In this document: in pieces, positions 27,223 through 37,614 of the stretch
Numbering within the stretch: position 1 is the first letter of the stretch
Layout: each line of letters starts with the position of its first letter
Assembly: GCA_902771725.1 (NCBI GenBank)
Contig: CACXXT010000017.1
Coordinates: 1 to 57,483, forward strand
DNA from: an uncultured Bacteroidales bacterium
Lineage (GTDB): Bacteria > Bacteroidota > Bacteroidia > Bacteroidales > Bacteroidaceae
Reading direction: 5' to 3'
DNA: 57,483 nucleotides
Program-made: the position numbers and the translations under genes
The notes under the pieces: model-generated
What the model was told of the DNA's origin: nothing
Database searches by the model: none
Seen by the model: the letters and a program-made list of their open reading frames with translations, nothing else

Positions 27223-28133
27223 TGGTCTGAGTTTTCTTGTTGGTCGGCAGGGGATATGTCATCCGCGGCAGAGACAGCAAGGGCGGCCTTGTCCGGGTGC
27301 TTATGCTGATGCCGCTGCCAGATGGTGAACTCCTTCTCGAAACGTTCGAGCTGCTCCTGAAGACGGTCGCTCTCGTGGAGCAAACCTTGATGCGAGGTAA
27401 ACTCACGGTCGTAGCGGATGCGCTGAATGTTGTCGACGAGGTAGCCGACAACGAGGTTCAGGAGCACAAAGGCGGCGATGAGGGTGAAACTGACGGCATA
27501 GAGCCACGCAAAAGGATGGGAGACGAGCAGCGGCCGAACGATGATGCCCCAGTCGTCGAAAATCATCAACTGGAAGAGGCTGAGGTAGGCCGCACCCAGC
27601 GAGCCGAAGAACTCGGGCGAGGTCTCGCGATAGAGGCTGACACCGATGATGGCATAGATCGTGGTAATAAAAAGAACATAGAACCCGGCACCAAGGATGG
27701 CAGGGATGGCCGAGAAGACAGCCTCCGTCAGGTCATGGAGTTGGCGGTAGCGGGAGATGACCTTGCCCGTGGAGAGCAGACGCAGCAAACGCAGCACGCG
27801 GGCACCGACCATACCCTCTATGCCGCCGATGAGGCTGAGGGCTGAAATGCACGTGACGGTCAGGTCGAACAAGTTCCAGTAGTTCCACCCCTTTCGGGTA
27901 CGGAAGAAGCGGCGGATGCCATGGGGCGTGGGATGCAAGAAAACACGCGTCAGAACCTCGATGAGGAAGATGACGATGCTGACTTCACAGAAGAAATCCA
28001 GAATGCCCTCCCAACGACTGCGTACCGAAGGAATGGTCAGCAACAACGCTGCTGCCAGATTCATCACCAGCAGCACGTTGATGAAGACTTCCATAGCATG
28101 GAACAGCCGTATGGCCCTTCGCTTACGCCTCAT
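27219..28133 (-). CDS. Voltage-gated-type cation channel subunit
   Basis: A 304-residue single-domain member of the ion-transport family, with six hydrophobic helices and a C-terminal charged coiled coil (about 245-280). The S4-like segment has R112, R115 and R118 (ARVLRLLRLL), fewer charges than classical voltage sensors. The pore loop reads LFQLMIFDDWGIIV, with FDDW at 192-195 where bacterial sodium channels carry LESW. Two aspartates at this spot resemble engineered calcium-selective variants, so Ca2+ or mixed selectivity is possible. It lies 12 bases after alaS and overlaps mnmA, an unexpected partner for two translation genes. Confidence 0.8.
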   Translation of the reverse strand: MRRKRRAIRLFHAMEVFINVLLVMNLAAALLLTIPSVRSRWEGILDFFCEVSIVIFLIEVLTRVFLHPTPHGIRRFFRTRKGWNYWNLFDLTVTCISALSLIGGIEGMVGARVLRLLRLLSTGKVISRYRQLHDLTEAVFSAIPAILGAGFYVLFITTIYAIIGVSLYRETSPEFFGSLGAAYLSLFQLMIFDDWGIIVRPLLVSHPFAWLYAVSFTLIAAFVLLNLVVGYLVDNIQRIRYDREFTSHQGLLHESDRLQEQLERFEKEFTIWQRHQHKHPDKAALAVSAADDISPADQQENSDQ

Positions 28134-28145
28134 GCCACGACAGGG

Positions 28146-30776
28146 TTACGCCAGAGCGAGTTCCAGGAACTTTTCGATAGCGGCGCCGATGCCTTCGGGG
28201 TTCTTGCCGCCTGCGGTGGCGAAGTGGGGCTGACCGCCGCCGCCGCCCTGCATGAGTTTGGCGGCCTCGCGGATGACCTTGCCGACGTTGACACCATGTT
28301 CCTGTACGAGGGCATCGCTGGCGGCACAGGTGAGCAGGGGCTTGCCGTCTGTGACAGAGCCGATGCATACGAGGGCGTTAGTGACCTCAGCACGCAGCTG
28401 GAAGGCGATGTCCTTCACAGCTTCGGCAGGCAGGAGGCAACGACCACTGATGATGCAGACACCGTCGCGCTCCTTGGCGGTGCGCAGGAGCTCGGCCTTG
28501 TACTGTTGGGCTTTCTCGTGTACAAACTCTTCAGCCTGCTTCTTCATGCCGGCGTTCTCGCTGACCAGCCGCTCGATAGCAGCCTTCAGGTCGGGAGCAC
28601 CGTTGAACATACCGCGCAGAGCCTCGATGGTGTCCTGAAGCTGATAGAGTGCTTCCTCCACCTTGGCACCGGTGACGGCCTCAATGCGGCGGATGCCGGC
28701 AGCGACACTGCTCTCGGAAACAATCTTGAACATGGCAATCTGGCCGGTGGCCTTCACGTGGCAACCGCCACAGAACTCCACGCTCTGACCGAACTGCACG
28801 ACGCGAACGTGGTCACCATACTTCTCGCCGAAGAGGGCGATGGCACCCAGTTCCTTGGCTTTCTCGATAGGTACATCACGGTGGTCCAGAAGAGGAATGT
28901 TCTCCCGGATGCGCTGGTTGACGATGCGCTCCACCTGACGCAGTTCCTCGGCGGTGACCTTCTGGAAGTGGCTGAAGTCGAAGCGGAGGCCTTCGGGGCT
29001 GACGAGCGAACCTTTCTGCTCGACGTGCGTGCCCAGGACTTCGCGCAGGGCCTGGTCGAGGAGGTGCGTGGCACTGTGGTTAGCCTCGCTGGCGCGGCGC
29101 TTGTCGGTGTCCACGCAGGCCATGAACTCAGCCTCGGGGTGCTCAGGCAGACGCTTGGCGATGTGCACGGTCAGGCCGTTCTCGCTCTTGGTGTCGATGA
29201 TGTCTATCGTCTCGAACTCGCTGACGAGGACACCCTGGTCGCCAACCTGACCACCCATTTCGGCGTAGAAGGGAGTGGCATCGAGGACAATCTGATAGTA
29301 GGTCTGCTTCTTCTGCACGACCTTTCGGTAGCGCAGGATGTGGCAGGTGTATTCCGTGAAGTCCCAACCGACGAATTTGCTTTCAACGGCACCGTCGGTA
29401 GTTATTACGTCCACCCAGTCGTCGGTCTCGACCTTGGCAGCTCCGCGGGCACGTTCCTTCTGCTTCTCCATCTCCACGGCAAATCCAGCCTCATCGACGG
29501 TGAGGCCGTTCTCGCGGCAGATGAGTTCCGTAAGGTCGAGGGGGAAGCCGTAGGTGTCGAAGAGTGTGAAGGCCTGGACGCCATCGATCTCGGTGCGACC
29601 GGCTTCCTTCGTGTCGGACATGACACGGTCCAGGAGCTTGATACCCGTCTCGAGGGTGCGGAGGAAACTCTCTTCCTCCTCCTTCATCACCTTGGCAATG
29701 AGTTCTTTCTGGGCTACGAGTTCAGGATAGGCGCCACCCATCTCCTCGGTGAGCGTAGGCAGCAGCAGGTGCATGAAGGCACGCTTCTGGCCGAGGAACG
29801 TGTAGGCATAGCGCACAGCACGGCGCAGGATGCGACGGATGACATAGCCGGCCTTGGCATTAGACGGCAGCTGTCCGTCGGCAATGGAGAAGGCCACGGC
29901 ACGGATATGGTCGGCGATGACGCGCATGGCGACATCGACTTCCTCGGTCTGGCCATATTGCTTGCCCGACAGCTGTTCGATGGCCTTGATGACAGGCTGG
30001 AAGACGTCGGTATCGTAGTTGGAATGCTTGCCCTGCAAGGCACGCACGAGGCGCTCGAAGCCCATGCCGGTGTCGATAACGTTCATACCCAGGGGCACGA
30101 GCTTGCCGTCGGCCTTGCGCTCGAACTGCATGAAGACAATGTTCCAGATTTCGATGACCTGCGGGTCGTCCTTGTTGACGAGTTCACGTCCGGGAACCTT
30201 GGCCTTCTCCTCGGGCGTGCGGCTGTCGAGATGGATTTCGGAGCAGGGTCCGCAAGGACCGGTCTCACCCATCTCCCAGAAGTTGTCATGCTTGTTGCCC
30301 TCGATGATATGGTCGGGAGCGACGTGCTTGGCCCAGTAGCCGGCAGCCTCATCGTCGCGGGCGATGCCTTCCTCGGGCGAACCCTCGAAGATGGTGACAT
30401 AGAGATCTTTGGGGTCGAGTCCGAGGACGTCCACCAAGTATTCCCACGCCATGTCAATGGCGCCTTCCTTGAAGTAATCGCCAAAGGACCAGTTGCCGAG
30501 CATCTCAAAGAGAGTGTGGTGGTAGGTGTCGTGGCCTACTTCCTCGAGGTCGTTGTGCTTGCCGCTGACGCGGAGACACTTCTGCGAGTCGGCACGACGG
30601 CGCGGTTCGGGATCCTTGGTTCCGAGGATGATGTCCTTCCACTGGTTCATACCAGCGTTGGTGAACATGAGGGTGGGGTCGTCCTTGACGACAACGGGTG
30701 CGGAGGGCACAATGGTGTGACCTCTCTGAGCGAAGAACTGCTTGAAGCTCTCGCGGATTTCGTTTGCTGTGAGCAT
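28146..30776 (-). CDS. alaS: Alanyl-tRNA synthetase
   Basis: Class II synthetase that charges tRNA-Ala. The 876 residues match the full-length family: catalytic domain with [16 protein letters not shown] and GMGFERLV, the editing domain with [12 protein letters not shown] and [10 protein letters not shown] (Zn ligands), and the C-terminal DHHA1 domain ending [19 protein letters not shown]. The promoter box lies at 30840-30848. It leads the alaS-channel-mnmA operon. A long open frame on the opposite strand is only its codon-bias shadow. Confidence 0.97.
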   Translation of the reverse strand: MLTANEIRESFKQFFAQRGHTIVPSAPVVVKDDPTLMFTNAGMNQWKDIILGTKDPEPRRRADSQKCLRVSGKHNDLEEVGHDTYHHTLFEMLGNWSFGDYFKEGAIDMAWEYLVDVLGLDPKDLYVTIFEGSPEEGIARDDEAAGYWAKHVAPDHIIEGNKHDNFWEMGETGPCGPCSEIHLDSRTPEEKAKVPGRELVNKDDPQVIEIWNIVFMQFERKADGKLVPLGMNVIDTGMGFERLVRALQGKHSNYDTDVFQPVIKAIEQLSGKQYGQTEEVDVAMRVIADHIRAVAFSIADGQLPSNAKAGYVIRRILRRAVRYAYTFLGQKRAFMHLLLPTLTEEMGGAYPELVAQKELIAKVMKEEEESFLRTLETGIKLLDRVMSDTKEAGRTEIDGVQAFTLFDTYGFPLDLTELICRENGLTVDEAGFAVEMEKQKERARGAAKVETDDWVDVITTDGAVESKFVGWDFTEYTCHILRYRKVVQKKQTYYQIVLDATPFYAEMGGQVGDQGVLVSEFETIDIIDTKSENGLTVHIAKRLPEHPEAEFMACVDTDKRRASEANHSATHLLDQALREVLGTHVEQKGSLVSPEGLRFDFSHFQKVTAEELRQVERIVNQRIRENIPLLDHRDVPIEKAKELGAIALFGEKYGDHVRVVQFGQSVEFCGGCHVKATGQIAMFKIVSESSVAAGIRRIEAVTGAKVEEALYQLQDTIEALRGMFNGAPDLKAAIERLVSENAGMKKQAEEFVHEKAQQYKAELLRTAKERDGVCIISGRCLLPAEAVKDIAFQLRAEVTNALVCIGSVTDGKPLLTCAASDALVQEHGVNVGKVIREAAKLMQGGGGGQPHFATAGGKNPEGIGAAIEKFLELALA

Positions 30777-30839
30777 TATTGGGTGTAGAGTTTTGAGTTT
30801 AACGAGTCGTAAAAAGCGCTATTCTTCGTGAAAAGCGGT

Positions 30840-30848
30840 GCAAAAGTA
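30840..30848 (-). promoter_or_regulatory. -7 promoter box for alaS
   Basis: The minus strand reads TACTTTTGC about 64 bases upstream of the alaS start. Confidence 0.7.
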
Positions 30849-30912
30849 GTGAAAAAAGAGCATTTAACGAAAGAAATCTCCATATTCTATCATTTCTGAG
30901 CGCAAAATTCGC

Positions 30913-30921
30913 TATCTTTGC
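30913..30921 (+). promoter_or_regulatory. -7 promoter box for the MerR gene
   Basis: TATCTTTGC, 24 bases before the ATG at 30945. It overlaps the alternative in-frame start at 30918, excluding it. Confidence 0.75.
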
Positions 30922-30944
30922 ACTCAGAATCCAAAAAGAAAGAT

Positions 30945-31292
30945 ATGGCACTGAACCCAAACAAAGAGTTGAAGCAATATTATTCTATTGCTGAGGTGAG
31001 CGAGATGTTCTCCTTGCCGGCCTCGCTCTTGCGCTACTGGGAGAAGGAGTTCCCCTCCATCCACCCGAAGAAAAACAGCAACAACGTCCGCATGTACACG
31101 AAGGAGGATCTGGAGGAAATCCGACTCGTCTACGACCTCGTGAAGGGACGCAACATGAAACTGGCGGCTGCGCGCGAATTGATTCAGCGCAACCGCGAAG
31201 GTGCCAAGAACAGCAGCGACCTGCTGCAGCGGATGTTGCACGTGCGCGAGCAGCTGGTGGCCATCAAGCAGGAATTGGACGGGATTGTTTGA
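30945..31292 (+). CDS. MerR-family transcriptional regulator
   Basis: A 115-residue protein with a winged helix-turn-helix (residues 11-80; YYSIAEVSEMFSLPASLLRYWE and YTKEDLEEIRLV) and a short C-terminal helix likely used for dimerisation. No metal-binding cysteines or ligand domain are seen, typical of the small MerR proteins of Bacteroidota. The start is fixed by the promoter box at 30913-30921. Its stop is 2 bases from that of convergent spoT. Targets unknown. Confidence 0.9.
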   Translation: MALNPNKELKQYYSIAEVSEMFSLPASLLRYWEKEFPSIHPKKNSNNVRMYTKEDLEEIRLVYDLVKGRNMKLAAARELIQRNREGAKNSSDLLQRMLHVREQLVAIKQELDGIV

Positions 31293-31294
31293 CT

Positions 31295-33589
31295 TCAGCT
31301 GATTCTCATGACGTCCTCAATGCCATCGACCTTCTTGAGGCCCTTGATGATGGCGTTTAGGTCTTCGGTGTCGTGCACACTGAGTTCGATGTCGCCCTGG
31401 AAAATGCCGTCGTTGGCGGCGATGGACAACTGATGCACATTGACATTGAGCTGCCCGGTGATGATGTCGATGAGGCTCTTGATAATACCCACACGGTCAA
31501 TACCCTCGAGGTGGAGAGTGGCCGAGAAGTTCAGCTGCTTGTGCGTGTCCCAGAAGACGGCCAGGATGCGGTTGCCGTCGACGTTCTTCAGGCGGTCTGC
31601 CGTGTCGCAGCGGCGCTTGTGGATAATCACACGGTTTTGCTCGTCGATGTAGCCCAGCACTTCGTCGCCGGGGATGGGATGACAATGAGGACACATGACC
31701 ACGCGGTTGATGTTCTCCTCATTGAGGTAGAGCGGTTTCTTGCGATCGACAACGAGGGTATCGGCAGGCTGAGCAGCGGGCTGCTCCTGGGGTTCCTGAG
31801 GTTTGCTCTTGTAGAAAGGAACAAAGCGCTTCCAGCCACGGCCACGGCGCTTGCCGGTGTCTGGCTTCTGCTGGAGGGATTCCACATCATCATCAGTTAG
31901 GACGATGGTGCCGGCACCAATGCCTGCATAGAGGTCTTCACGCAGCTCCACCAAGTGGTGCATACACAGACGGTCGAGGACATAGCTGTTCTGCTCGAAA
32001 TCATGGTCGGCGCACCATTGTGCCAGCAGTTCCTCGCCCCGCTTCTGCTGCTCGCGACGCTGACGACGCAGGATGGTAGCAATCTTGCCGCGCGCTTTGG
32101 CCGTGGTGGCAATGTTCATCCACGAAGGCTCCACGCGCATGTCCTTGGAAGTCAGGATTTCCACCTGGTCGCCGCTGCTGAGGCGATGGTTGATGGGCAC
32201 GAGCTGATGGTTGACCTTAGCGCCCATACAATGAGTGCCGACGACGGAGTGGATGGAGAATGCAAAGTCCAGCGCCGTACAGCCGGCGGGCATCGTCTTG
32301 AAATCGCCTTTGGGGGTGATGACGAGGATCTCGGAGCTGTAGAGATTCAGCTTGATGGTAGAGAGGAAGTCCATGGCCGATGGCTGCGGGTCGTCGAGGA
32401 TTTCCTTGATAGTGAGCAGCCACTTGTTGAGTTCCGTCTCCTTGGTGTCCGTAGCATCGATGTCGTCCTCGCCGTCCTTATAGCGCCAGTGGGCTGCAAA
32501 GCCGCGCTCGGCGATGTCATCCATGACCCGGGAACGGATCTGCACTTCCACCCAGCGGCCCACGGGGCTCATCAATGTTGTGTGGAGGGCACGATATCCG
32601 TTGGACTTGGGGTTGGAAAGCCAGTCGCGGAAGCGGTCGGGGTGAGCCTTATATATAGAGGTACAGGCGGAATAAATCTGCATGCAATCGGCGTTCTCAA
32701 TATCTTTGTCGTTGGGGTCGCGGGAGTCGAAAATGATGCGCACGGCCAGCAGGTCGTAGATTTCCTCGAAGGCCACATGCTTGGTCTGCATCTTGTTCCA
32801 GACACTGTATGGGCGCTTGACTCGCGCCTTGATGTCATAGGTGAATCCCAGTTTGTCCAGTTTCTCACGGATGGGCTGGATGAAGGTCTTGAAAGCCTCG
32901 TCAAGATGTGGACGTATCTCGTCCAAACGCTGGCTGATCTCGGCGTGGGCCTGCGGATGTTCATATTCGAAACTGAGGTCTTCGAGTTCTTCCTTGATGC
33001 GGTTGAGACCCAGGCGGTGAGCCAGAGGAGCATAGATATAAAGGGTCTCGCCGGCTATCTTGTACTGCTTGTGGGGAGGCTGGGAGCCTAGCGTGCGCAT
33101 ATTGTGGAGGCGGTCGCTGATCTTAATAAGGATGACACGGATGTCGTCGCTCATGGTGAGCAGCAGCTTCTTGAAAGACTCGGCCTGGGCAGAGGCCTTG
33201 TCGCCGAAAATGCCGCCGGAGATCTTGGTCAGTCCGTCGACAATCTGCGCAATCTTTGGGCCGAAGACGTTGCTGAGGTCCTCGACCGTATATTCCGTAT
33301 CCTCCACGACATCGTGGAGCAGGGCGGCACAAATGCTGGTGGAACCCAGGCCTATCTCGCCGCAGACAATCTGCGCCACGGCCAGAGGGTGCATAATATA
33401 GGGCTCGCCGGAGAGACGGCGGACACCCTCGTGAGCCTTGCGGGCGAAGTTGAAGGCCTTGGAGATAAGATCTGTTTTCTTGCGGTGGGGCGAGGCGAGA
33501 TAAGTCTCGATGAGGCGCTGGAAAGCAGTCTGCACCATTTCCTCGTCCTTCTGGGCTTGCGTCAGAATGCTGTTATTGTCTTCTTCCAT
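31295..33589 (-). CDS. spoT: Bifunctional (p)ppGpp synthetase/hydrolase
   Basis: A 764-residue RelA/SpoT homologue. The N-terminal HD hydrolase domain contains YIMHPLAVAQIV and LLHDVVEDTEY; the intact HD pair implies hydrolase activity. The synthetase domain has KSNGYRALHTTLMSP, followed by a TGS domain (about 405-465) and a C-terminal ACT domain. It sets the stringent-response alarmone level. It is the last gene of the minus-strand run parA-parB-DUF5683-mltD-spoT, with 82 bases after mltD. Confidence 0.95.
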   Translation of the reverse strand: MEEDNNSILTQAQKDEEMVQTAFQRLIETYLASPHRKKTDLISKAFNFARKAHEGVRRLSGEPYIMHPLAVAQIVCGEIGLGSTSICAALLHDVVEDTEYTVEDLSNVFGPKIAQIVDGLTKISGGIFGDKASAQAESFKKLLLTMSDDIRVILIKISDRLHNMRTLGSQPPHKQYKIAGETLYIYAPLAHRLGLNRIKEELEDLSFEYEHPQAHAEISQRLDEIRPHLDEAFKTFIQPIREKLDKLGFTYDIKARVKRPYSVWNKMQTKHVAFEEIYDLLAVRIIFDSRDPNDKDIENADCMQIYSACTSIYKAHPDRFRDWLSNPKSNGYRALHTTLMSPVGRWVEVQIRSRVMDDIAERGFAAHWRYKDGEDDIDATDTKETELNKWLLTIKEILDDPQPSAMDFLSTIKLNLYSSEILVITPKGDFKTMPAGCTALDFAFSIHSVVGTHCMGAKVNHQLVPINHRLSSGDQVEILTSKDMRVEPSWMNIATTAKARGKIATILRRQRREQQKRGEELLAQWCADHDFEQNSYVLDRLCMHHLVELREDLYAGIGAGTIVLTDDDVESLQQKPDTGKRRGRGWKRFVPFYKSKPQEPQEQPAAQPADTLVVDRKKPLYLNEENINRVVMCPHCHPIPGDEVLGYIDEQNRVIIHKRRCDTADRLKNVDGNRILAVFWDTHKQLNFSATLHLEGIDRVGIIKSLIDIITGQLNVNVHQLSIAANDGIFQGDIELSVHDTEDLNAIIKGLKKVDGIEDVMRIS

Positions 33590-33671
33590 AGCAGTACATC
33601 TTTAAAAATCCGGAAACATCTTTATGTTTAAGGAACCGCTTGCGCTCCCGTTTCTATCAGCATGCCACGCA

Positions 33672-34994
33672 CTACTTCACGCGCAGCTTCTGTCCGGCAC
33701 GTATATTGTTGCCACGGATGCCATTGAGACTGCGGAGCCGCGCCACGGTGGTGTGGTTACGCTTGGCAATGGCACCAAGGGTATCGCCACGACGGACGGT
33801 GACACGCGAGCCACCACGGCCGCCTCGTGCAGCACGTCCGGTGGAAGCGCGGGCCTGGCTGACCTCAACCTCCCGCCGGCTGGTCAGCAGCTCGGTGGCG
33901 CGCCAGTTGTAGACGCTGTCGCCGGCTGCCACGAAGGACGCCATGGTCGACGTCGGCAAACGCAGGGTGCACACATGGCTGTCGCCGGGAATCAGCGACG
34001 TGCGGTACTGCGGATTCAGCGCACGTACCTCTTCCTGATTGGCATTGCACATGCCCACGAGCTGGTCGAAATGCAGGTTGCGAGTGACGCTGACGGTGTC
34101 TGTCGAGGCGGGCAGAGTGGTCCCCACGGGGCAGATATTGTGGTCGCAGTAGTAGTTCATCACATAGTTGGCGGCAATAAAGGCAGGCACGTATCCGCGG
34201 GTCTCGGCAGGGAGGTAGGGATAGATCTGCCAGTAGTCCTTAACACCGCCGGCACGGCTAATGGCCTTGCGCACGTTGTTGGGGCCGCAGTTGTAGGAGG
34301 CAATGACCAGGGTCCAGTCGCCGAAGATGTCATAGAGGTCTTTCAGATAATGAGCGGCGGCATAGCTGGACTTGATGGGGTCGCGGCGTTCATCGATGAG
34401 ACTGGTGACCTCGAGCCCGTACTGCTTGCCCGTGGTAATCATGAACTGCCACAGTCCCACGGCTCCGGCACGGCTGACGGCAGTGGGATTCAGGGCGGAC
34501 TCGATGACGGGCAAGTACTTCAGCTCGAGTGGCAGCTGATAGGCTTCCAGTGCCTCCTCGAAAATCGGAGTATAGAAATTGCTGGCGCCGAGGATGATGC
34601 TCACGGTGCGGCGCAGGCGCCCGGTGTACTGATCGATGAACTTGCGTACGACTTCGTTGTAGGGCATCTCGATGACGTTGGGCAGGCGCTGCAGGCGATG
34701 GATGTAGGTATCGCGGTCGAACTCGGGGTTCACACCGTTGTCTGTGCAGTCTCCTTCAGGGATGAGGTAGCTCTTGTTGTTCCATTCCTGCAGGAGGCTG
34801 TCGAGTTCTGCATTCATCGCATCGGGCAGCGCGATGTCCTCGTCTGAAGCTTCAGCAGAGGTCTCGTCGGCCTCCTCGATGTCCTCGAGGTCTATTTCTT
34901 CTTCGTCCACCTCCACTTGGGCACGGAGGTCAGTGGGTGTCGCCACGAAGAACGCGGCAAGCAGCATGGTTGTTATGGTTCTTTTTACTGTCAT
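33672..34994 (-). CDS. mltD: Lytic transglycosylase MltD-like with LysM domain
   Basis: A 440-residue exported enzyme that cleaves peptidoglycan glycan strands. It has a signal peptide (residues 1-25, ending LRAQ), an acidic linker, then the SLT domain with LPVIESALNPTAVSRAGAVG and catalytic E165, and ASYNCGPNNVRKAI. A LysM-like segment near 330-370 and a clear C-terminal LysM (TVRRGDTLGAIAKRNHTTV) bind the wall. It sits between DUF5683 and spoT, an order kept in many Bacteroidales. Confidence 0.93.
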   Translation of the reverse strand: MTVKRTITTMLLAAFFVATPTDLRAQVEVDEEEIDLEDIEEADETSAEASDEDIALPDAMNAELDSLLQEWNNKSYLIPEGDCTDNGVNPEFDRDTYIHRLQRLPNVIEMPYNEVVRKFIDQYTGRLRRTVSIILGASNFYTPIFEEALEAYQLPLELKYLPVIESALNPTAVSRAGAVGLWQFMITTGKQYGLEVTSLIDERRDPIKSSYAAAHYLKDLYDIFGDWTLVIASYNCGPNNVRKAISRAGGVKDYWQIYPYLPAETRGYVPAFIAANYVMNYYCDHNICPVGTTLPASTDTVSVTRNLHFDQLVGMCNANQEEVRALNPQYRTSLIPGDSHVCTLRLPTSTMASFVAAGDSVYNWRATELLTSRREVEVSQARASTGRAARGGRGGSRVTVRRGDTLGAIAKRNHTTVARLRSLNGIRGNNIRAGQKLRVK

Positions 34995-35011
34995 TTTTTC
35001 GTAACCTAGGT

Positions 35012-35764
35012 TTAGAAGTTTAACCGCAGGGCCACACCGAATCCCCGGTCGGGGTTGGAAGTGGCCACGGGGCGGGCGCCACGGGGCGCAGGATTAGTGG
35101 TGACGACAGCCGGTGCCCACTCCAGCGAGAGGTCGGTGCTAATGTCAAATGTGGACAATTCAGCGTCCACGTAGGCGTCGATTACAGCGATGGCATAGAC
35201 CACGGCGAACGCCAAGATGCTCATATCGCGGTATTTGCGATAGTAGTTCTTCTTGTTCTTGAAGATCTCCTGAAACCGCGCCTCGCGACCTGCAATGCTG
35301 TAGTTCATGGGGAGCATCTTCTCGTAGGACTTCGTGTTGGGGTCGTCGTCCATGATGTCCAGATAGGCCTGGGAGTAGTCCCGAAGCATCTGGTTGTTCC
35401 AGGAGAGCGCATAGTAGCAGCCAAGGAATCCTCCGTAGACGATGGGCAGCTTCCAATACTTGTGGTTGTAAATCTGTCCGCCGCCGGGAAAGACCAGCGA
35501 GAGCCAAAGGGCACGCTTGGGGTCGGGCTTGAAGTCGTTGCGCTTTCGCAACAGTTCTTGTGCGCGGAGCGTCAGGGAGTCCACCCTTGAGTTGAGGGAG
35601 AGTGTGTCCAATACGGCAGGGGACGAAAAATCCTGAGATGCCGGTATTTCCAGGATGTCCGCTACTTCCAGCGAATCGCGCTCCTCCTGCGCCCTGCCGC
35701 CCGCTGGCAGCAAAAGGAGCATCAGAAGAAGGAGGATGTCTGTCGCTGTTCTGCCCTGCATCAT
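35012..35764 (-). CDS. DUF5683 protein
   Basis: A 250-residue protein with a cleavable or anchoring N-terminal helix (TDILLLLMLLLLPAGGRAQ) and two to three central hydrophobic segments. KRALWLSLVFPGGGQIYNHK marks the DUF5683 family. It is usually found between parB and a lytic transglycosylase gene in Bacteroidota, as here. Its role is unknown; location at the envelope is likely. The gap to parB is 11 bases. Confidence 0.85.
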   Translation of the reverse strand: MMQGRTATDILLLLMLLLLPAGGRAQEERDSLEVADILEIPASQDFSSPAVLDTLSLNSRVDSLTLRAQELLRKRNDFKPDPKRALWLSLVFPGGGQIYNHKYWKLPIVYGGFLGCYYALSWNNQMLRDYSQAYLDIMDDDPNTKSYEKMLPMNYSIAGREARFQEIFKNKKNYYRKYRDMSILAFAVVYAIAVIDAYVDAELSTFDISTDLSLEWAPAVVTTNPAPRGARPVATSNPDRGFGVALRLNF

Positions 35765-35775
35765 GTCTGTAAAGC

Positions 35776-36669
35776 TCAGTGTTTCAGTCGGTCCAGCAAT
35801 CCCACGATACGTTCCAGGTCGGCCTCGCTGGAGAAGGGGATAGTGATTTTTCCCTTGCCCTTGTCAGAGCAGGTGAACTGCACACGCGTCTGGAAACATT
35901 CGGAGAGGCTCTCGCGCAGCGCGCTGTACTCCTGGCTGAGCTGCGCCTTACGCGGACGCAGTTTCTGTCCGCCGACGTTCAGTGTCTCACCCTCCGTCAG
36001 CCGCTTGACCATCTCCTCGACCTTGCGAACGCTGAGGTGGTCGCGCCGAACTTCTGAGAAGACTTTCAGCTGAAGCGAGGGATTGTCCAACGAGAGCAGG
36101 GCACGTGCATGCCCCATCTCGATCTCACGGTTTTGGAGAGCCATCTGAATCGTGGCAGGCAGCTTGAGCAGACGCAGGTAGTTGGTGATGGTAGCACGTT
36201 TCTTGCCCACGCGCTCCGACAGACGGTCCTGCGTCAGTTCGTACTGCTCCAGCAGGTGCTGGTAGGCAAGCGCGATTTCCACGGCGTTGAGATCCTGGCG
36301 CTGGATGTTCTCGATGAGCGCCATCTCCATGACGTTCTCGTCGTCGGCCGTGCGGATGTATGCCGGAATGGACTCCAGGCCAGCCATCTGCGATGCACGC
36401 CAGCGGCGTTCACCGGCGATGATCTCGTAGGTGCCGTCCTCCATCTGGCGGAGGGTGATGGGCTGGATGATACCGATTTCGCGAATGCTGTCGGCCAGTT
36501 CCTGCAACGCTTCGGGGTCGAACTCACGGCGAGGCTGGTTGGGGTTCGGATGAATCTGAGCCAGCGCAATCTCGCTGATGGAGGAAGAGCCTTCGGTCTG
36601 GACATTGTCCGTCTGAATCAGGGCATCGAGACCGCGGCCCAAGGCTGGGAATTTCTTATGAGGGGCCAT
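35776..36669 (-). CDS. parB: Chromosome partitioning protein ParB
   Basis: A 297-residue CTPase and DNA clamp. The N-terminal ParB/Srx domain has PNPNQPRREFDPEAL and the GERRWRASQMAG CTP-binding box; a helix-turn-helix region (about 130-200) and a short C-terminal dimerisation domain follow. It binds parS sites near the origin and works with ParA. No canonical parS palindrome was noticed in the window. It is 48 bases downstream of parA. Confidence 0.96.
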   Translation of the reverse strand: MAPHKKFPALGRGLDALIQTDNVQTEGSSSISEIALAQIHPNPNQPRREFDPEALQELADSIREIGIIQPITLRQMEDGTYEIIAGERRWRASQMAGLESIPAYIRTADDENVMEMALIENIQRQDLNAVEIALAYQHLLEQYELTQDRLSERVGKKRATITNYLRLLKLPATIQMALQNREIEMGHARALLSLDNPSLQLKVFSEVRRDHLSVRKVEEMVKRLTEGETLNVGGQKLRPRKAQLSQEYSALRESLSECFQTRVQFTCSDKGKGKITIPFSSEADLERIVGLLDRLKH

Positions 36670-36717
36670 ATAGAGCGAATGTTATAGTTGGAAATGCAAA
36701 TAATATATTATAAGGTG

Positions 36718-37485
36718 TCAGACGGCATCCTTGTCGATAATCTCCTTGGCCAATTCCAGGTGGTTGCGGGCTCCGATGCTGTCGGCATCGTAGAGGATGG
36801 CAGGAAGTCCGTGGCTGGGCGCTTCGGAGAGTTTGACATTGCGGTTGATGACGGTCTTGAAGACCAGTTCCTGGAAGTGACGCTGCACCTCGTCCTTGAT
36901 CTGGTTGGCCAGGCGCAGGCGCGAGTCATACATCGTCAGCAGGAAACCTTCGATGGCGAGCGCGGGATTCAGCTTCTGCTTGATAATCTTGATGGTATTC
37001 AGCAGCTTGGAGATTCCCTCAAGAGCAAAATACTCACACTGAACCGGGATAATCACGGAGTCGGCGGCCGTCAGGGCATTGACGGTGATAAGCCCCAGCG
37101 ACGGCGAACAGTCGATGAGGATGTAGTCGTAGTCCGAGAGCAGCGGGCGCAGTAATTTTCGCATCACCTGCTCGCGGTTCTTCAGGTTCAACATCTCAAT
37201 TTCCGCTCCCACCAGGTCTATGTGGCTGGGAATGATATCGAGGTTGGGAATATCCGACTCGTAGATGGCCTCGCGGGCGTCCACCTGATTGATGAGGCAG
37301 TCGTAGATGGAGGTCTCAACGTCCTTAATGTCGATGCCCAAACCGCTGGAGGCGTTGGCCTGCGGATCTGCATCGATAAGCAGCACACGCTTCTCCAGCG
37401 TGGCAAGTGAGGCGGCAAGGTTCATGGACGTCGTTGTCTTGCCCACACCGCCTTTCTGATTGGCTAAAGCAATAATTTTACCCAT
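36718..37485 (-). CDS. parA: Chromosome partitioning ATPase ParA (Soj)
   Basis: A 255-residue deviant Walker ATPase beginning [24 protein letters not shown], with the signature lysine of the KGGVGKT motif at residues 11-17 and [13 protein letters not shown]. It drives segregation of ParB-parS complexes. It has a strong promoter at 37506-37514 and leads the run through spoT. Confidence 0.97.
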   Translation of the reverse strand: MGKIIALANQKGGVGKTTTSMNLAASLATLEKRVLLIDADPQANASSGLGIDIKDVETSIYDCLINQVDAREAIYESDIPNLDIIPSHIDLVGAEIEMLNLKNREQVMRKLLRPLLSDYDYILIDCSPSLGLITVNALTAADSVIIPVQCEYFALEGISKLLNTIKIIKQKLNPALAIEGFLLTMYDSRLRLANQIKDEVQRHFQELVFKTVINRNVKLSEAPSHGLPAILYDADSIGARNHLELAKEIIDKDAV

Positions 37486-37505
37486 AGTCTGTACCTAAGT
37501 AAGGC

Positions 37506-37514
37506 GCAAAGATA
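37506..37514 (-). promoter_or_regulatory. -7 promoter box for the parA operon
   Basis: The minus strand reads TATCTTTGC about 21 bases upstream of the parA ATG. Confidence 0.7.
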
Positions 37515-37578
37515 ACTATTTTCGGCGAGAAAAATGCAGTTTTAAGCCTTTTTATGCTTATTTACGGCAATTTCTTGC

Positions 37579-37587
37579 TATCTTCGC
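37579..37587 (+). promoter_or_regulatory. -7 promoter box for tadA
   Basis: TATCTTCGC, one mismatch from consensus, 27 bases before the tadA ATG at 37615. Confidence 0.55.
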
Positions 37588-37614
37588 GCACTTAAACGTT
37601 CAAAATTCAATCCA

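Noticed and set aside
27921..30788. A 955-codon open frame on the plus strand
   Set aside because: It lies opposite alaS and the start of the channel gene, which have clear family motifs. Its composition is that of a codon-bias shadow and it has no recognisable domain.
35776..37485. parS site near parAB
   Set aside because: I looked for a TGTTNCACGTGGAACA-like palindrome in the window and did not find one.
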